Shown piece by piece: positions 22,601-34,784 of a stretch of 64,000 bases of DNA (the stretch's first letter is position 1; every line of letters begins with the position of its first letter). The DNA is from Chelonoidis abingdonii (taxonomy: Eukaryota; Chordata; Testudines; Testudinidae), in NCBI RefSeq assembly GCF_003597395.2, contig NC_133769.1, positions 176,153,424 through 176,217,423 on the forward strand, written 5' to 3'. The position numbers and the translations under genes were made by a program. The notes under the pieces were generated by a model, which made no database searches, was not told the origin of the DNA, and saw nothing but the letters and a program-made list of their open reading frames with translations.

Positions 22601-25600
22601 AACTAAAAATTCCTTCCATATGCTTTTCCCTGGGCAGCACAGCTACATGTTACTATCATACCCAGGTCTGAGCCTAAAAGCTCAATCTAGCCCACAGTTC
22701 GGAAACAAATTACATATAAGACTATACAGTGTAATTTTAAATGATATAAAAACTGCCCCCAACATAGCTAATAGGGTAACTATCTTATTAAAGCTGCTTG
22801 AAATGTCCCAATTCTTCAACGGGATTAACTTTAGGCACACGCTTAAGCAGCTTGCTGTATTGGGCTAAGTGCCCATACCAGAGCCTGATGATTTCAGAGG
22901 GATTTGGATCTGATGTTCCTTTTTAAACAGACAAAACCATCTAGTGTTTGACAGTCCAAAAACATCACCAGGATGTTTAAAAAATGCTGCAGATTTTTAA
23001 GCCAAAAATTTGACAGGATCTTGCTTCAGAGTTCTAAAAGATGTAGTGGTTGTAGAAGAGGAGGTTTGGGTGTTTTTTTTTTTCTTGCTAGTTTCAGATA
23101 AGTTCTTGTTTGTATTAAAATGCATTTAAACAGCTTGTTGCTGTACATGTGAGGCAGTGTACCTATTTTGCCTTTTGTTTTAATGTGTCCAGGCCAGAGC
23201 TGTTGGATAATTTCAGAAGTTTCAGAATTGATAGAAAGCAGGAAGGGGAAATATTGATTTACATTAAAAATATTTTCTATTTTGCAATCAACTCTAGTCT
23301 GGGGAAACTCAGTAATCAAATCACCTCTAACCCATGTAAAATGGTGCTCCAGAATTTAGCAATGACAGATCATAAATTCTCCACACCTCTGGTGTTTTCA
23401 TAATGAAACCCATTATATTTCAGAAAAAAGTTATATCACTGAAATATTAAAATATACAATTCTTTGCAGGCATACCTCCACTTGTAGGTATCTGCAGGCA
23501 AAATAAATATGCTGAGCCATCTAATTAAAATGCAAAGATGAGGAACAAACAGCAAAAGAAGGAAGGGGAAGAAATATCTAGAGGCTCATTCCTGTAAACA
23601 CTATCTGGTGTAGCCCCATGGAAGTCAATGGAACTACAGAAAGAACTACATTCTGTTTCGAGGGCCAGGCCCATATAGAGCATCAGTGAGAAACACTTTT
23701 TTTTTTTTTTTAAGAGTTACTGTTCAGAAGTGAAAATAAGCTCTAAAGCATATCAAAAAGTTTTGTTGGTTTTGTTTTAAATATTATATTAGCTTATGGA
23801 AACAACATTATATACATATATTTTTTCCAAAAAGTTGAAAGCCATCATTTTCTATCTGTAAATCACAAATGGTTTGGAAAGTAAGGCTTCTTAGAGTAAA
23901 AGTTTCCATCTATGATCATCCCAGCTTGTTTTAAGTCAAGAGCATGACATTTAAAATAGGAGGTATACTGATATTCTCTAATGTATGTCAAACCTTTAAT
24001 GCGTTTTGCATGATAATGCTACTACAAAATTACTTGGCTCAGGGCCCAGGGTAATTACATTCCCTGTACTGCTGTCTTAGCTTGCTGCCAAAACTGGCAA
24101 AGTAGGCATTTTTCCTCAGATGACACTGTTAATGAAAACTGTCAAAATCCTTTCAACCCTCCTTATTTTGTTATACTCAGTTGTCATCTCACTCAGTCGG
24201 CTTTCTAGACTTTTGTTCTCAACAATGTATCTCTTGGTTGTTCATTCTTTCACAGCAACACATTGACTAGCTTCTCCTTATTGCAAATCAACATTTTAGA
24301 AAAGAACATCTCCCTTTTACTACTTCAAAAAAAAACAACACCTTGACAGAGCTTCACCTCATCTTTCTAAAGATAAAGGGACTAGAATCTCTCTTGCAAT
24401 GAGCAAAACTCTGAACAGGACGGGGAGGGATGGATCTGTGAGTCAGCTTCAGCTCCCTTATTCTCAAGGCCAGCCCAGGCCCGAACATAATTTAAAGTTG
24501 CTTGAGAGCATCTCCGAATACTGCCACTGGCTTAGAGTCCTTAACAGACCCTACACCAGTTGAGGACTGGCATGGAAGAGAGTCCACTGGTAGCATAAAA
24601 TTCCTCTAAATCAGGGCAATTTTCTGCTGGCATTTTCAGCTTGATAATGGCCCCTTTGCATCACCAGTTGCACAAAGGAGCTGTAGCACCTGGCTAAGAA
24701 TTTGGCCCATGCTATCTATGCTCCAGTGTTGTTGGCATGGGGCTGGCTGGTGATAGCATCTCTTGGTATGAGAACTGGGGATTCCAATTTGAAAGCACCT
24801 CTTCTCAGTGTACATCAAGAATCTCACCAGCATAGTGGCCCTTTGTGACCTCATCATGCAAAAGATTACATTTAATAACGGTGCTTTATATTTCTCTAGA
24901 TTTTCCTGTAGTGTGAGTAGTAGGTCATATGTCCTTCCCAGTACCACACTGGATGTAGTTTAAGAGGTGATATGTGTGCCTTTACATAATCCAAACATAA
25001 TTCTATCTAACCTGAGAAAAAATATTAGCTCTAGAATATTACAACACGTACTGCAGAATATTTGCAATATATAGGTTTGCTATGTGGTATAAATTTTTGG
25101 GGGTGGGGGGAGAAGAGAGGGATCAGTAGCCGCATCAGTATGTATTCGAATTTTTGCTGTAAAATCTCTTTCAGCAGCAAGATCTTTTCCCCCACAGATT
25201 ATCTTAAACAAATACTTTCCTTAATAGCATTAGTTTTGTCATTGCTTTTGTGTGCATAAAACTCCACAGAATTGATTCCACAGAGTGGAAAGGAAAGAAC
25301 GTTAAAATATTACCATGGGAATGAAGATTCTACAACTATTTTGTCTGTAGGGCAGAGAATTGCCTCCACTATGTAGAAGAGTAGTAAGCAAAGCAAGGAA
25401 CAGGATTAAGAATCATGGCTGTAGGGGCGACTGCTCCCCAATCAGTGTTGCGGCTTTTCAGACACAAACCTATAGAATTAGTTTAGGGAATTAGTGCTGA
25501 GTGGCAGAGAAGTAACTCCTACTTGGTATCTTCAGTCACCTCAGAACAGAGTGGCATGTTGGTGGCATGTAACATTCACTGTAAGGGTAGAAAATGAGTA

Positions 25601-25816
25601 GAAATGGGGCTCTTGAATGAGCCATGAATAAAGATAGTAAGAAAGGCCAATAAACAGCATAGAGAAGGGCAGGCCTTCAAAGGAACTAAGGGGTTATGAC
25701 CCAGACTCCACAATCCTTGGGCTCTTCAGGATTTGAAGAATGCAGCCCCAGCTTGTCCTTCCCCACTTCTCCCCTTTCAATGTAGGGGTGGCGCTGGAGA
25801 AGGACATGGGGGGCGG
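19684..25816. other. About 6.1 kb without recognised gene
   Basis: Mostly unique-looking, AT-rich, CpG-poor sequence. Points noted: a T-run followed by a G-run at 20638-20660; a decayed palindromic unit near 22790-22870; a similar one with a 'catggaagtcaatggaact' centre near 23618; T-run at 23698-23712. None of the small open frames shows a domain I recognise. Ancient repeats or regulatory DNA cannot be excluded. Confidence 0.4.
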
Positions 25817-25824
25817 GCTACAGC

Positions 25825-25943
25825 TAGAGCTCTGCAGGGATATAAAATTTGTATACGCATCCAATCCACAATCTGCAAACATCGTCCATGGATGCACCTA
25901 TCCATGGATATAAAGTGGATGTGCACAAATTTGCAGGGTTCTA
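25825..25943. mobile_element. 119-bp hAT-like MITE with GCTAYAGC duplication
   Basis: Ends TAGAGCTCTGCAGGG on the left and the complement of TAGAACCCTGCAAATT on the right. Flanking octamers GCTACAGC (25817-25824) and GCTATAGC (25944-25951) match at 7 of 8, the hAT duplication length. Interior is rich in 'ggatataaa' and 'tccatgga' motifs and is non-coding. Confidence 0.75.
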
Positions 25944-25951
25944 GCTATAGC

Positions 25952-27717
25952 CATCCCAAAAATTTGCCTTTGCCTCCCATAGCCAATCCTCCCAGTGGAA
26001 AGGTCAAACATTATGCATAAGTAAGGGTAGGATGGTATTTTCTGTCTAGCCCAATTCAGCCCCTTCACATGGCAGAGGCTGATGCCATCCCTACTTCAGC
26101 TCCACATGGCTGCAAACCCTTCCCCTCTGATGGGAGAATTTGTTGTGAACTATATGAAGCAAATCCTGTGGAGCAAGTTTTCTCGTGTACAGATTTTCTG
26201 TGGTAAGGGAGTTTTTAGCCTGGTGGTTGCAAACATCTCTGCATCAGCTAAAAGAAATATCAGATGGCATCTGCATCCCTTTGGTTCCTTAGAGAGATGA
26301 GATATGGTGCATTGCAGATGCACTGTGAGGAAGTCATTGCTTCTCCTGACATCTGGATTAAAAGAAGACTTTGTTTACTGAAGCAGCCAAATGCACACTT
26401 CACACAATGAACATTTGTCAGATTGTCTCAAGGAGAAAAAGCATTGCTGTGCTCATATTCAGTCAAATTGGTAGCACAAGAGTCACAGGAGGAATGGTGG
26501 CTAGAGGCTGAGCATCTGTCTCACATATAGACTGAGTGCTACAATTAAAAAAAAACACCTGAAAAACCTTATCAGAAAACAATAGAAAAATAATGATTCA
26601 CCCCATGTGTCTTTAGCACAAATATTACCATTCTATCCTCTGCAAGGCCTACAAATAACCCATGCTGCCATATGCCACTACTCTTCCTTCATTCAAATCA
26701 TTCCTAAAAGCTAATTTCTTCTGTAATGTCCTCAACAAGTGAGGCAATTTAAAAAAAAAAATCTCATAATTCCTGCCTCTATCCTTCCCTGATGTGTCAG
26801 GCTTTGGGGAAGGGATTGTATGGTATAGTACTAAGCACACAGTTTACATTAACAAACGATAAACCGTCCTAATATCCATTGATTCACTGAATTCCACGCT
26901 CATTTACTGCACTCCAGAGAGACTGTGGCTGCTAATAATACAACAAATATACTCTTTGGAAAGGTTCATTTGAAGGGAACTTAAGATTCCTATGATTTCC
27001 CTGCACATCTTGAATCATTATTTGACTGAACACCTAACCCTGCTTTGATATAGGATATTTCTTATATGGAATTAGAAATGTATCATCACAACATCAAGAA
27101 TCCCATTTTCATAATACTGAAAGATGAGCAGAGGGAACCAGACACCACAGCCATCTCCATGGTTGCGTCATGACCAGTTCAAGAGATAAATTCCAAGATT
27201 CTGTTATTCTCCTCTTAGCATGTCCATTTCTACCTCCATGTTAATCCTCCTACCTCTTTTTTTTCTTTTACTTTTTGCCTTCTGCCCAGTGAAAAGCTGG
27301 CTAAACTCACCATGTCAAATCTACCCTTGCAGTACTTTGCTTTTAGGAATTTGTCAAGCTAAAAATGATTTCTGAGCAGCCTGATCCTGGTAAAAATGTT
27401 ACTTTCCATAGGCCAGCCAGAAGAAAGTAAGAGCGACCTAAGCAAACATTTTCTAGAACCAAGGGAGTAAAGCTGATGTCAAGGAGTTACAAATTAGACC
27501 ATTTTCTGTGCCTCTGATCTTCCACTAACTGAAGCATCATGGGAAAGCATCAGAGGCATAAGCTGTGATTTTGTAACTTTTGCTTTTTCTTTCTCTCTTC
27601 CCCTGGATGTTCATTTTTCACATTTTGTCTTCAGAAACAACATTGACCTTCAATAAGAGAACCTCAGAGCTGCTACTTAAAAGCTGACTTTTTTGTGAAC
27701 AAGGATATTTGAACATA
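25952..27717. other. No gene seen
   Basis: Unrecognised CpG-poor sequence. A possible decayed L2-type tail near 26780-26850 is too weak to call. Confidence 0.4.
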
Positions 27718-27826
27718 TTTAGGGCTTGTATACATTTAAAATGCTTCAAAGGCATAGCTGTGCAACTGCTTCCTACACCGATGGGAAGGATCCTCCCATC
27801 CAGCTTAGTTTATCAGTCTCCTCAAA

Positions 27827-27913
27827 AGATCATAGAAGATCATTGGAAGAGACTTCAGGAGGTCATCTAGTCCAACCCCCTGCTCAAAGCAGGACCAACC
27901 CCCAGCTAAATGG
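27827..27913 (-). mobile_element. CR1 LINE 3' end fragment
   Basis: Plus strand reads 'gatcatagaagatcattgg', then 'ggaggtcatctagtccaacc' and 'gctcaaagcaggaccaaccc', the complement of a CR1 3' end. Severely 5' truncated and lying within a MITE. Confidence 0.8.
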
Positions 27914-27979
27914 TAGCTAGTTTGACAGAATAATTCAGATGGTAGATGGTAGATGGTAGCTAGTTTGACAGAATAATTC
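27911..27979 (+). repeat. 26-bp direct duplication with a 7-bp triplication between
   Basis: The 26 bases at 27911-27936 (starting TGGTAGCTAG, ending GAATAATTC) recur identically at 27954-27979. Between and into the second copy the heptamer AGATGGT occurs three times. This looks like replication slippage at the CR1-MITE junction. Confidence 0.9.
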
Positions 27980-28082
27980 TTCTATCAACCTAGCACTACT
28001 GGCTTAACTATGTCACTGAGGGGGTTGGATTTTTCATGCTCCTGACCGACATAGTTAAAGCAACCTACTTTTCTAATGTATA

Positions 28083-30024
28083 ACGAGCATATAGACTTTC
28101 AAATGGGTTTTTTTCCCTTTAAACGATTCCTTACTCAGAAAGCAAGAGATGTGAACTGGTCAAAATGAAGATTCACTTGTGTTGGAGTGGGTGCTTATGT
28201 ATATCATGTAAATGAAGCTATTTAATGTTGCAACATTTTCATATATGGCTGCTGGAAGTTAGATATCTCAGTAATTAAGGGGATACCTGTATATGCCTTT
28301 GAGAAACCTAACCACAGGCACCCAAGCTTGTATGTTTCTTCAATAAAGTGTGAAAGGATCCCAAAATGAATTTTTCTACACATATTTCTATTTCTATTCT
28401 CTATCCATGTCTTCATAAATAGGGCACTTCTTGAAATCATTTCAACCTGTAATGTTACTTTGGTCAGAACTATGAAAACCAAGAGAATACAGGTCCGGTG
28501 CTTCTAGTCCAATCATATGTACTTAGTAACAGTAGGGATTTTTTTCCAACTTGACTTGCTCCATTACTGTTATGTTTGTATCTATTGTTCTCACACAACA
28601 GAAAAATCTTTACATGCTCAGATTTTTATGATAGATTTATCGGGGGTGATTCCAAGTCACTCACCATTTCCCTAAATAATTCCTTGTTCAACAGGATCAC
28701 TTCAAAAACGATGCTTCATCCCCTAAAAAAAAATTGCTATAACAAAAATGTCACTTTCTAAAGTCCTGCATTGCATGGAAAATATGTCAGAGTTGTTTCA
28801 GCACTGCTGGTCAAAGAAACAGCTAAAAGGCTGACTTCTGCATCCTTTACACATCCACAACTCCCATTGACTTCAGTAGGAATTTTGGGTGTGCAAGAAC
28901 CATAGAGCTGGGCCCCAAAGATAAATAAGTGGTAGATTGATCTAAGTAGTAGTTTATCAAATTTGTGGGCACGACATTATTATCTGAAAATGGAAACTCA
29001 GCTTTGTAAAATCCTTCAAGTTTAGACAGGTACCCCTAAGCTTTCATGGAAAAAACCCACACACATTTCTGTTACATACAATTTTTTACTGTGCTTTGAA
29101 ATTTAAATATTTGTAGACTGCATGTGAAAATACAGTTTAGCTCCCATTTCTCTACCTTTTTTATTGTGTTGAATTTGTAATAGACAATAAACTGAAACAG
29201 CAAACACCAAATTGAAAGAATTTATCTGACAGCACAGAGCCTTAGGATTGGTTTTTACTCTGTAGTCTGTAAGGTCTGTGGCTTGATTATCATTAGAAAT
29301 TTGCTGATCCGTTTTACAATTTTACAGGAATTAAAGGGAAATCTAAGTCCATTTTTATTTTATTACAGCTTGACAGAACGCAAGTTACTGCTGTGCTGGG
29401 TCAACTCTGCTACTACAAAATGATCCAGCTGTATATCCTCCTGAAGGTTACGAATGGTTGCTCTGTTAACTATATGCATACTTTGCATAAAAAGAGAAAA
29501 TGTTTTGACAGCAATATACTGGTGTCTATATATGAAACTATTTTAGAATAAATACTGCAAGAGGAAATTTGTACAGACAGTGGTGTGGGATGTTTTGTTT
29601 ACATTAGACAGACCAGCAGAGTTTGGAAGGTGTTATACTTAGCCTTTCCCATTTACAGAGGCAACGTCCCCATCTTTGTACGGGAAAGCAAATTTACCTT
29701 CATTCACCTTTGTTCCTGGAAAAAAGGGAGTAAAGATTCTAATCTCCATTATAATCCTATTGGGGCAGTGGCCTTATTTTATACTACAGTTCAGGACTTC
29801 CCAATTCTACTTCTGTAGCCTATAATTAAATGGCACAAAAGAGGCTGTAACCAAGCTGCAAGTACTCTGCAGAGAATCCCACTGCCAGAAGGGAACTCCC
29901 AGCTGGCCACAGATCCTGTGCCTCCGCATCCTGGCTTCATAGTGCATTGTGGGCGTTCTGAGGAGAGTTCTGCTCTGTCACAGGAACCCTCCACTGGTTT
30001 AGAGACAATTAAGGACTCCAGTCT
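28083..30024. other. No gene seen
   Basis: A fragment near 28860-28920 ('actcccattgacttcagtag') belongs to the short palindromic MITE class. Otherwise nothing recognisable, and the open frames at 29585-29994 show no domain. Confidence 0.4.
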
Positions 30025-30768
30025 ATCATAGAATATCAGGGTTGAAAGGGACCTCAGGAGGTCATCTAGTCCAACCCCCGGCTCAAAGCAGGACCAATCC
30101 CCAACTAAATCATCCCAGCCAGGGCTTTGTCAAGCTGGACCTTAAAAACCTCCAAGGAAGGAGATTCCATCACCTCCCTAGGGAACCCATTCCAGTGCTT
30201 CACCACCCTCCTCATGAAAAAAAGTTTTTCCTAATATCCAACCTATACCTCCCTCACTGCAACTTGAGACCGTTACTCCTTGTTCTGTCATCTGGTACCA
30301 CTGAGAACAGTCTAGATCCATCCTCTTTGGAACCCCCTTTCAGGTAGTTGAAAGCAGCTATCAAATCCCCCCCATTCTCTTTTGCAGACTAAACAATCCC
30401 AGTTCCCTCAGCATCTCCTCATAAGTCATGTGCTCCAGTCCCCTAATCATTTTTGTTGCCCTCCGCTGGACTCTTTCCAATTTTCCCCCATCTCTTCTGT
30501 AGTAGGAGGCCGCCAAAACTGGATTCAATACTCCAGATGTGACCTCACCAGTGCTGAATAATCACTTCCCTCAATCTGCTGGCAATGCCCCTACTTGTAC
30601 AGCCCAAAATGCCATTAGCCTTCTTGGCAACAAGGGCACACTGTTGACTCATATCCAGCTTCTCGTCCACTGTAACCCCTAGGTCCTTTTCTGTAGAACT
30701 GCTGCCTAGCCATTCGATCCCTGGTCTGTAGCAGGGCATGGGATTCTTCCATCCTAAGTGCAGGAGTT
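30025..30768 (-). mobile_element. CR1 LINE 3' half, well preserved
   Basis: On the plus strand it opens with the complement of the CR1 terminus ('atcatagaatatcagggttg', then 'gtcatctagtccaacccc') and runs through the 3' untranslated region into the RT C-terminus. About 745 bp. The wording is close to the chelonian CR1 I remember, so it is one of the younger CR1 copies here. Breakpoint near 30768. Confidence 0.9.
30545..30739 (-). pseudogene. CR1 reverse transcriptase C-terminus, open 64 codons
   Basis: Open minus-strand frame with the family landmarks EWLGSSSTEKDLGVTVDEKL (near residue 9), MSQQCALVAKKANGILGC (near residue 30) and IASRLREVI (near residue 53). This is the thumb/connection end of the CR1 polymerase. 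Frame is lost before the usual stop. It is a piece of the 30025-30768 LINE and is 5' truncated. Confidence 0.85.
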
Positions 30769-32673
30769 CAGAAATAAAGAAGCATGGTGGTCATGGCATT
30801 TTACTAGGGATCTGCATTATTCTCTGTACACTTCCTGGGACACCTCATGGGCTTATATAGGGTCAAGGAGTCCATAAGGAACTGCTAAAACCACTGTTAG
30901 CTCACTCCCTTTTTTTCCCTTTGCTTTTCATTTCTTGCAGCAATCCTCAATTGCCCCCTCCTCATCTTAGTCCCACTCAAATCATCAGCAATGAAATATT
31001 CAATTTCCAACATTTACAGAGCCATCATTAGGCTGCAGAGTTAACACCCCAATGAGACTGAGAGTTCAGGAACCTCACATCTCTTAGAGTCATTCTTTCA
31101 GGCTGCCTGCAGACTCAGGGAGACAACACTGCATCAGTTTAAACTCAAGTCATATTTGGAAAGCATTCTCTGCAAACAAGAGAGCTAAAAACGTGGGTTT
31201 TATTTTTAAATCAAATCTCTTTCTTTGGAATCTGAACATACCATGGGGCCACAAACATACATCAAGCTAATGGTCAATGGGTTGTATCCGGGAGTTTGAT
31301 GCCACTTTTTTACACTGTTCAAACTACAGAAGTCAAGTCCAAAAAATCAGCCTGGCACTCAATGCAAAGCCACTGTCCTCCTGAACAGTACCAAGAGACA
31401 CAGGGGCACTGCCAACAGTATGGCAAGAGAACCTCCAGAGGCCATGTCAGCTGTTCACAGGAAGTTAACATTAACAAATAAAACTTTTTTATAATAAATA
31501 ATTTAGTTCATAAGTATGCTTCAATTTAATTCACATCACATTAACTACAGAGGATCACATAAGATACTGCGTATAGGTTAGCTCTGTACCTGCTTTGATC
31601 AGAGTTGATCAAACTCTGAGTTGCTGCAAATAGCTCATTCAATTATTGAAAATTCACTGGAGTTAGAGAATTTTTTAAGACAATATTATTCTGGTTTTAA
31701 AGAATCCAACAATCCTTCAGTGGGGCTCTAGAGGGAGAGAGGCTTCCTGGAAGTAACTTTAAGTTACATCAGGTCCAAACTGCCCCATGGCAGCCAGATC
31801 TAGCTTTCTCATGATACACTTCTGCCCCCACCCCACTCCCCTTGACTTCTGCTCCATGCAAGAAAAATCCAGGCCATACAGATATCCCTGTTAACAACTT
31901 TGTAATTAACATCTATTACTACATTATCATATGTGATACAGATGTAGTGCAATGTATGCAGAATAGGAAATACTTGTACTATCTTAATATCACAGTAAGG
32001 TAATAAAAGATGAATTTTAAATATTGTGACCACTGTATTCAGCATCATGTCATCTAGTGCTACTCTTGAAAAAAACTGACATTTTTGCCTGTTACATAAT
32101 ATTACTTGCAGTATTCCCTATATTTATTGTACCAAATACTGCAAATGAATAGAGAATACTATATAATTTTCTAAGGCACAACATGATCACTGTTAAAAAA
32201 CAATTTATCTTGCATTAGTAAATTATGAATTATCAATAATTTAGATGCTAAATTATTGATAAAAAGAAGTTTTATATATATTCTTACAGTGGTTTTGTCT
32301 TATGCCAACAGCAGGATTTTCTTTGCAACAACATTAGAATTTGTCATTTTGGCAAGACATTTAACATAATCTATCTGCTTCCTATATTTCCAGTGGTTGC
32401 TTTGAAAAACAGATAAAAATGAAAAATGTCCTGTTGTTGTTATATAGGGAAATTTTTATTTAGTTTGAGCTTAAACTTAAATTAACCTATAAATTTAAGT
32501 GACGTAATGTAGGTCATGTGACTTGTAAACTCTTAAACGAGAAGAGAATCTAAAAGGGAGCCAGCCTTCTAGACAGTCTTTTGAAAGATTATAAGGTTTT
32601 ATATCTAAACTTAAGGGAATTTTGAGTACAAAAGCATTTTAAAATAAAGCAGTTTAAAACCTAACAATGGCTG
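30769..32673. other. No gene seen
   Basis: AT-rich with CpG depletion. Nothing recognised. Confidence 0.4.
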
Positions 32674-32887
32674 GATAAAATTTTCAGAACCACCAAAGTG
32701 ATTTAGGTATCTCCGACTCAATTTTCAGAAGTAACTTTGGCATTTAGGGGCCTAAAAGCCATTTTCAAAAGTGGCATAGGCACTTAGGCATCTAAGTCTC
32801 AGTGGAAATCAAAGGGCCTTAAGCTCCTGAATGCCTAAAAGTCACTTTTGAAAATTGAGTCACTTACGTGACTTTGAAATTTTTATC
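32674..32887. repeat. Long palindromic MITE (TTTTCAAAAGTG type)
   Basis: The whole 214 bases fold as an imperfect inverted repeat. The left end 'gataaaattttcagaaccac' pairs with the right end, whose complement reads 'gataaaaatttcaaagtcac'. Internal arms 'ttttcaaaagtggcatagg' and 'gtcacttttgaaaattgagt' also pair, around a centre 'tctcagtggaaatcaaaggg'. Non-coding. Confidence 0.8.
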
Positions 32888-33326
32888 TCATGGTCCCTGC
32901 TTCTCAAATCCCTGCTTTAATGACAGATAGTACAGTAGCACTAAGCAGTGAAACAGAACTTATAGCTCTGATGTGGGTTGTTTCTGACTAGTATACCTAA
33001 CTGGTCTACAAATCTTAAATATATTTTCACACCAATGGCACAGCAACTGAGCAAACTGAAGTTGGACACCATTTGCTTAAAACTGTACTTGAGAAATAAA
33101 ACCAAACCATGAAATGTCTCAATTTCTCAGGTTAAATAGTGGGCCATGGGGGAAGAAAGAACATCATAAGCACTCCCTCGCTAGAAGAGAGCATTGCCGC
33201 AGTCATTTTCAAAATGGCCATATTAGGGCTGCAGCTGCTTGGAGCTGCCAAATTTAAAAGGGCAGCCCCATGCTGAAGGAAAAGCTTCATACCCTGTACT
33301 GGGCAGATTAAGTAGAGGCTAAGACA

Positions 33327-33446
33327 CCAGTCCTGTAAATACATGCTTGCTTAACTTTACTACTGTGAAAGGTCCCATTGACTTAAATGAAACTACTCAC
33401 AGTAGCAAAGTTAAGTACATGCATAAGTGTCTGGAAGATCAGGGTC
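33327..33446. repeat. Palindromic MITE, GATCCTGCAAA class (copy 1)
   Basis: The arms 'gcttgcttaactttactact' and 'agtagcaaagttaagtacat' pair around 'cccattgacttaaatgaaac'. Outer ends resemble CAGTCCTG and its complement near 'gatcaggg'. See also 33827, 41809, 43535 and 63201. Confidence 0.7.
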
Positions 33447-33826
33447 TATGAAGACAGTACTTTTACAGAATGTAAGTTGGGGGGGGATTTTTTGGTATTC
33501 TGCCCATCATCGCTATATTGCTATGCTAAATGACATTTTCGTACACACACACAAATGCTGATTAAATTTTCCTAGACTAAAAAAACCCAAAACACTATCA
33601 AAATTACCCACTATACAATATTTCTGGACATAGTTTGTATGAATTAGAAGGATTCTAAAACATGCAAGCATCAAGTAGTTTTTGCTTCCAACAGTTTTAG
33701 TCAGATACCAATCAGTAGTTCCCTATAATCTTTACCATTAATAGTTAAGCATCACAGACACCACAGAATAATAGTCCTGGCTTCCAGGAAGCTTAATGCC
33801 TCATTCTTGCAAGTTGCTTATCATCT

Positions 33827-33951
33827 AGGGCCCTGATCCTTAAGACATTTATACATGTGTTCCACTTCACTATCATGAATAGTCCCAGTGAAGTCAATGG
33901 GATGATGTACAGTAGTAATGTTAACCTGGGATTAAGGCCCCAATCCAATAA
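33827..33951. repeat. Palindromic MITE, GATCCTGCAAA class (copy 2)
   Basis: Starts 'agggccctgatccttaagac', has the class centre 'agtgaagtcaatggga' and ends 'attaaggcccc'. Decayed compared with copy 1. Confidence 0.55.
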
Positions 33952-34416
33952 ATTATTCCACCCACACAGAACAGCTTGCAGGATCAACACCAAACTAATA
34001 GTCTCCAACTAATCTCATGTATAGGATATTCATGTACAGGTGAAAAGAAAAATGAGCTTCCATCTGTCAAGGTTCCTTCCCCACTCTAAACTTTAGGGTA
34101 CAGATGTGGGGACCTGCATGAACACTTCTAAGCTTAATTGCTAGCTTAGATCTGGTATCGCCACCACCACCCCCAAGTACCACCTTTTTCCCTGGATAGT
34201 CTTGAAGGACTTCACTAATTCCCTGGTGAACACAGATCCAACCCCCTTGGATCTTAAAACAAGGAGAAATTAACCATCTCCCTCCCTTTCTCCCACCAGC
34301 TCCTGGTGGATCCAGATCCAACCCTCTTGGATCTAAAAAACAAGGAAAAATCAATCAGGTATTAAGAAAAAGGCTTTTAATTAAAGAAAAGAAAGGTAAA
34401 AGAAAACAGGCTGATC

Positions 34417-34584
34417 TTGTCTTGGTGACACTTAGGTGAATTGATCAGAAATTTGGGTAATTGGTATTTTGTTTTGTGAGTACTAAATTTTGTGCCCAGG
34501 CGAACTTCTGCTGTGTTTTAAATTATATGTTGTCTGTGAGAATAGGCTGGTATGCTAATTCTCTCCCAGAGGAGTTTCTATTTG
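34417..34584. other. Inverted segment within the LTR
   Basis: This stretch matches the reverse complement of about 40660-40780 in the sister LTR. Examples in order are 'cttgtcttgg', 'aaatttgggtaatt', 'tgtgcccaggcgaac', 'tgttgtctgtgagaat' and 'tctcccagagg'. The sister copy carries complements of these in the reverse order. The flanking LTR portions are in normal orientation. Confidence 0.8.
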
Positions 34585-34657
34585 NNNNNNNNNNNNNNNN
34601 NNNNNNNNNNNNNNNNNNNNNNNNNNNNNNNNNNNNNNNNNNNNNNNNNNNNNNNNN
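34585..34657. other. Assembly gap (73 N)
   Basis: A run of undetermined bases directly after the inverted segment. True length unknown. Confidence 1.
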
Positions 34658-34784
34658 TTCCTTTTGAAACATCTTGTTCCCCCATTGGTTCCTCTGGTCA
34701 GGTGTTAGCTAGGCTAGGTGAACTTTTTAACCCTTTACAGGTAAAAGAGGCATTAACCCTTAACCATCTGTTTATGACACCATC

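Larger units (their letters stand above)
27718..28082. mobile_element. MITE interrupted by a CR1 fragment
   Basis: Starts 'gggcttgtatacatttaaaa' and ends with the decayed complement near 28075 ('ttctaatgtata'). The right half ('cttctatcaacctagcacta', 'ggcttaactatgtcactgag') is characteristic of a reptilian MITE with GTCTACAC-type ends. A minus-strand CR1 3' end at 27827-27913 sits inside it, next to a 26-bp duplication. Confidence 0.6.
34065..34779 (-). mobile_element. Solo LTR with CCATC duplication, internal inversion and assembly gap
   Basis: Starts TGTCAAGG and ends TTATGACA. CCATC flanks it on both sides (34060-34064 and 34780-34784), an exact 5-bp target duplication. It is the same family and orientation as the LTR at 40275-41034. 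They share the start region ('ttagggtacagatgtgggg'), the 'aggcttttaattaaag' tract and the end ('aaacatcttgttcc', 'ggtgaactttttaaccc'). Between 34417 and 34584 the sequence runs in the reverse direction relative to the second copy, and a gap of 73 N follows. No viral coding region is present. Confidence 0.85.

Noticed and set aside
33327..33951. CRISPR array or tRNA-like stems
   Set aside because: Palindromic copies are scattered, divergent and not evenly spaced; the genome context is vertebrate.
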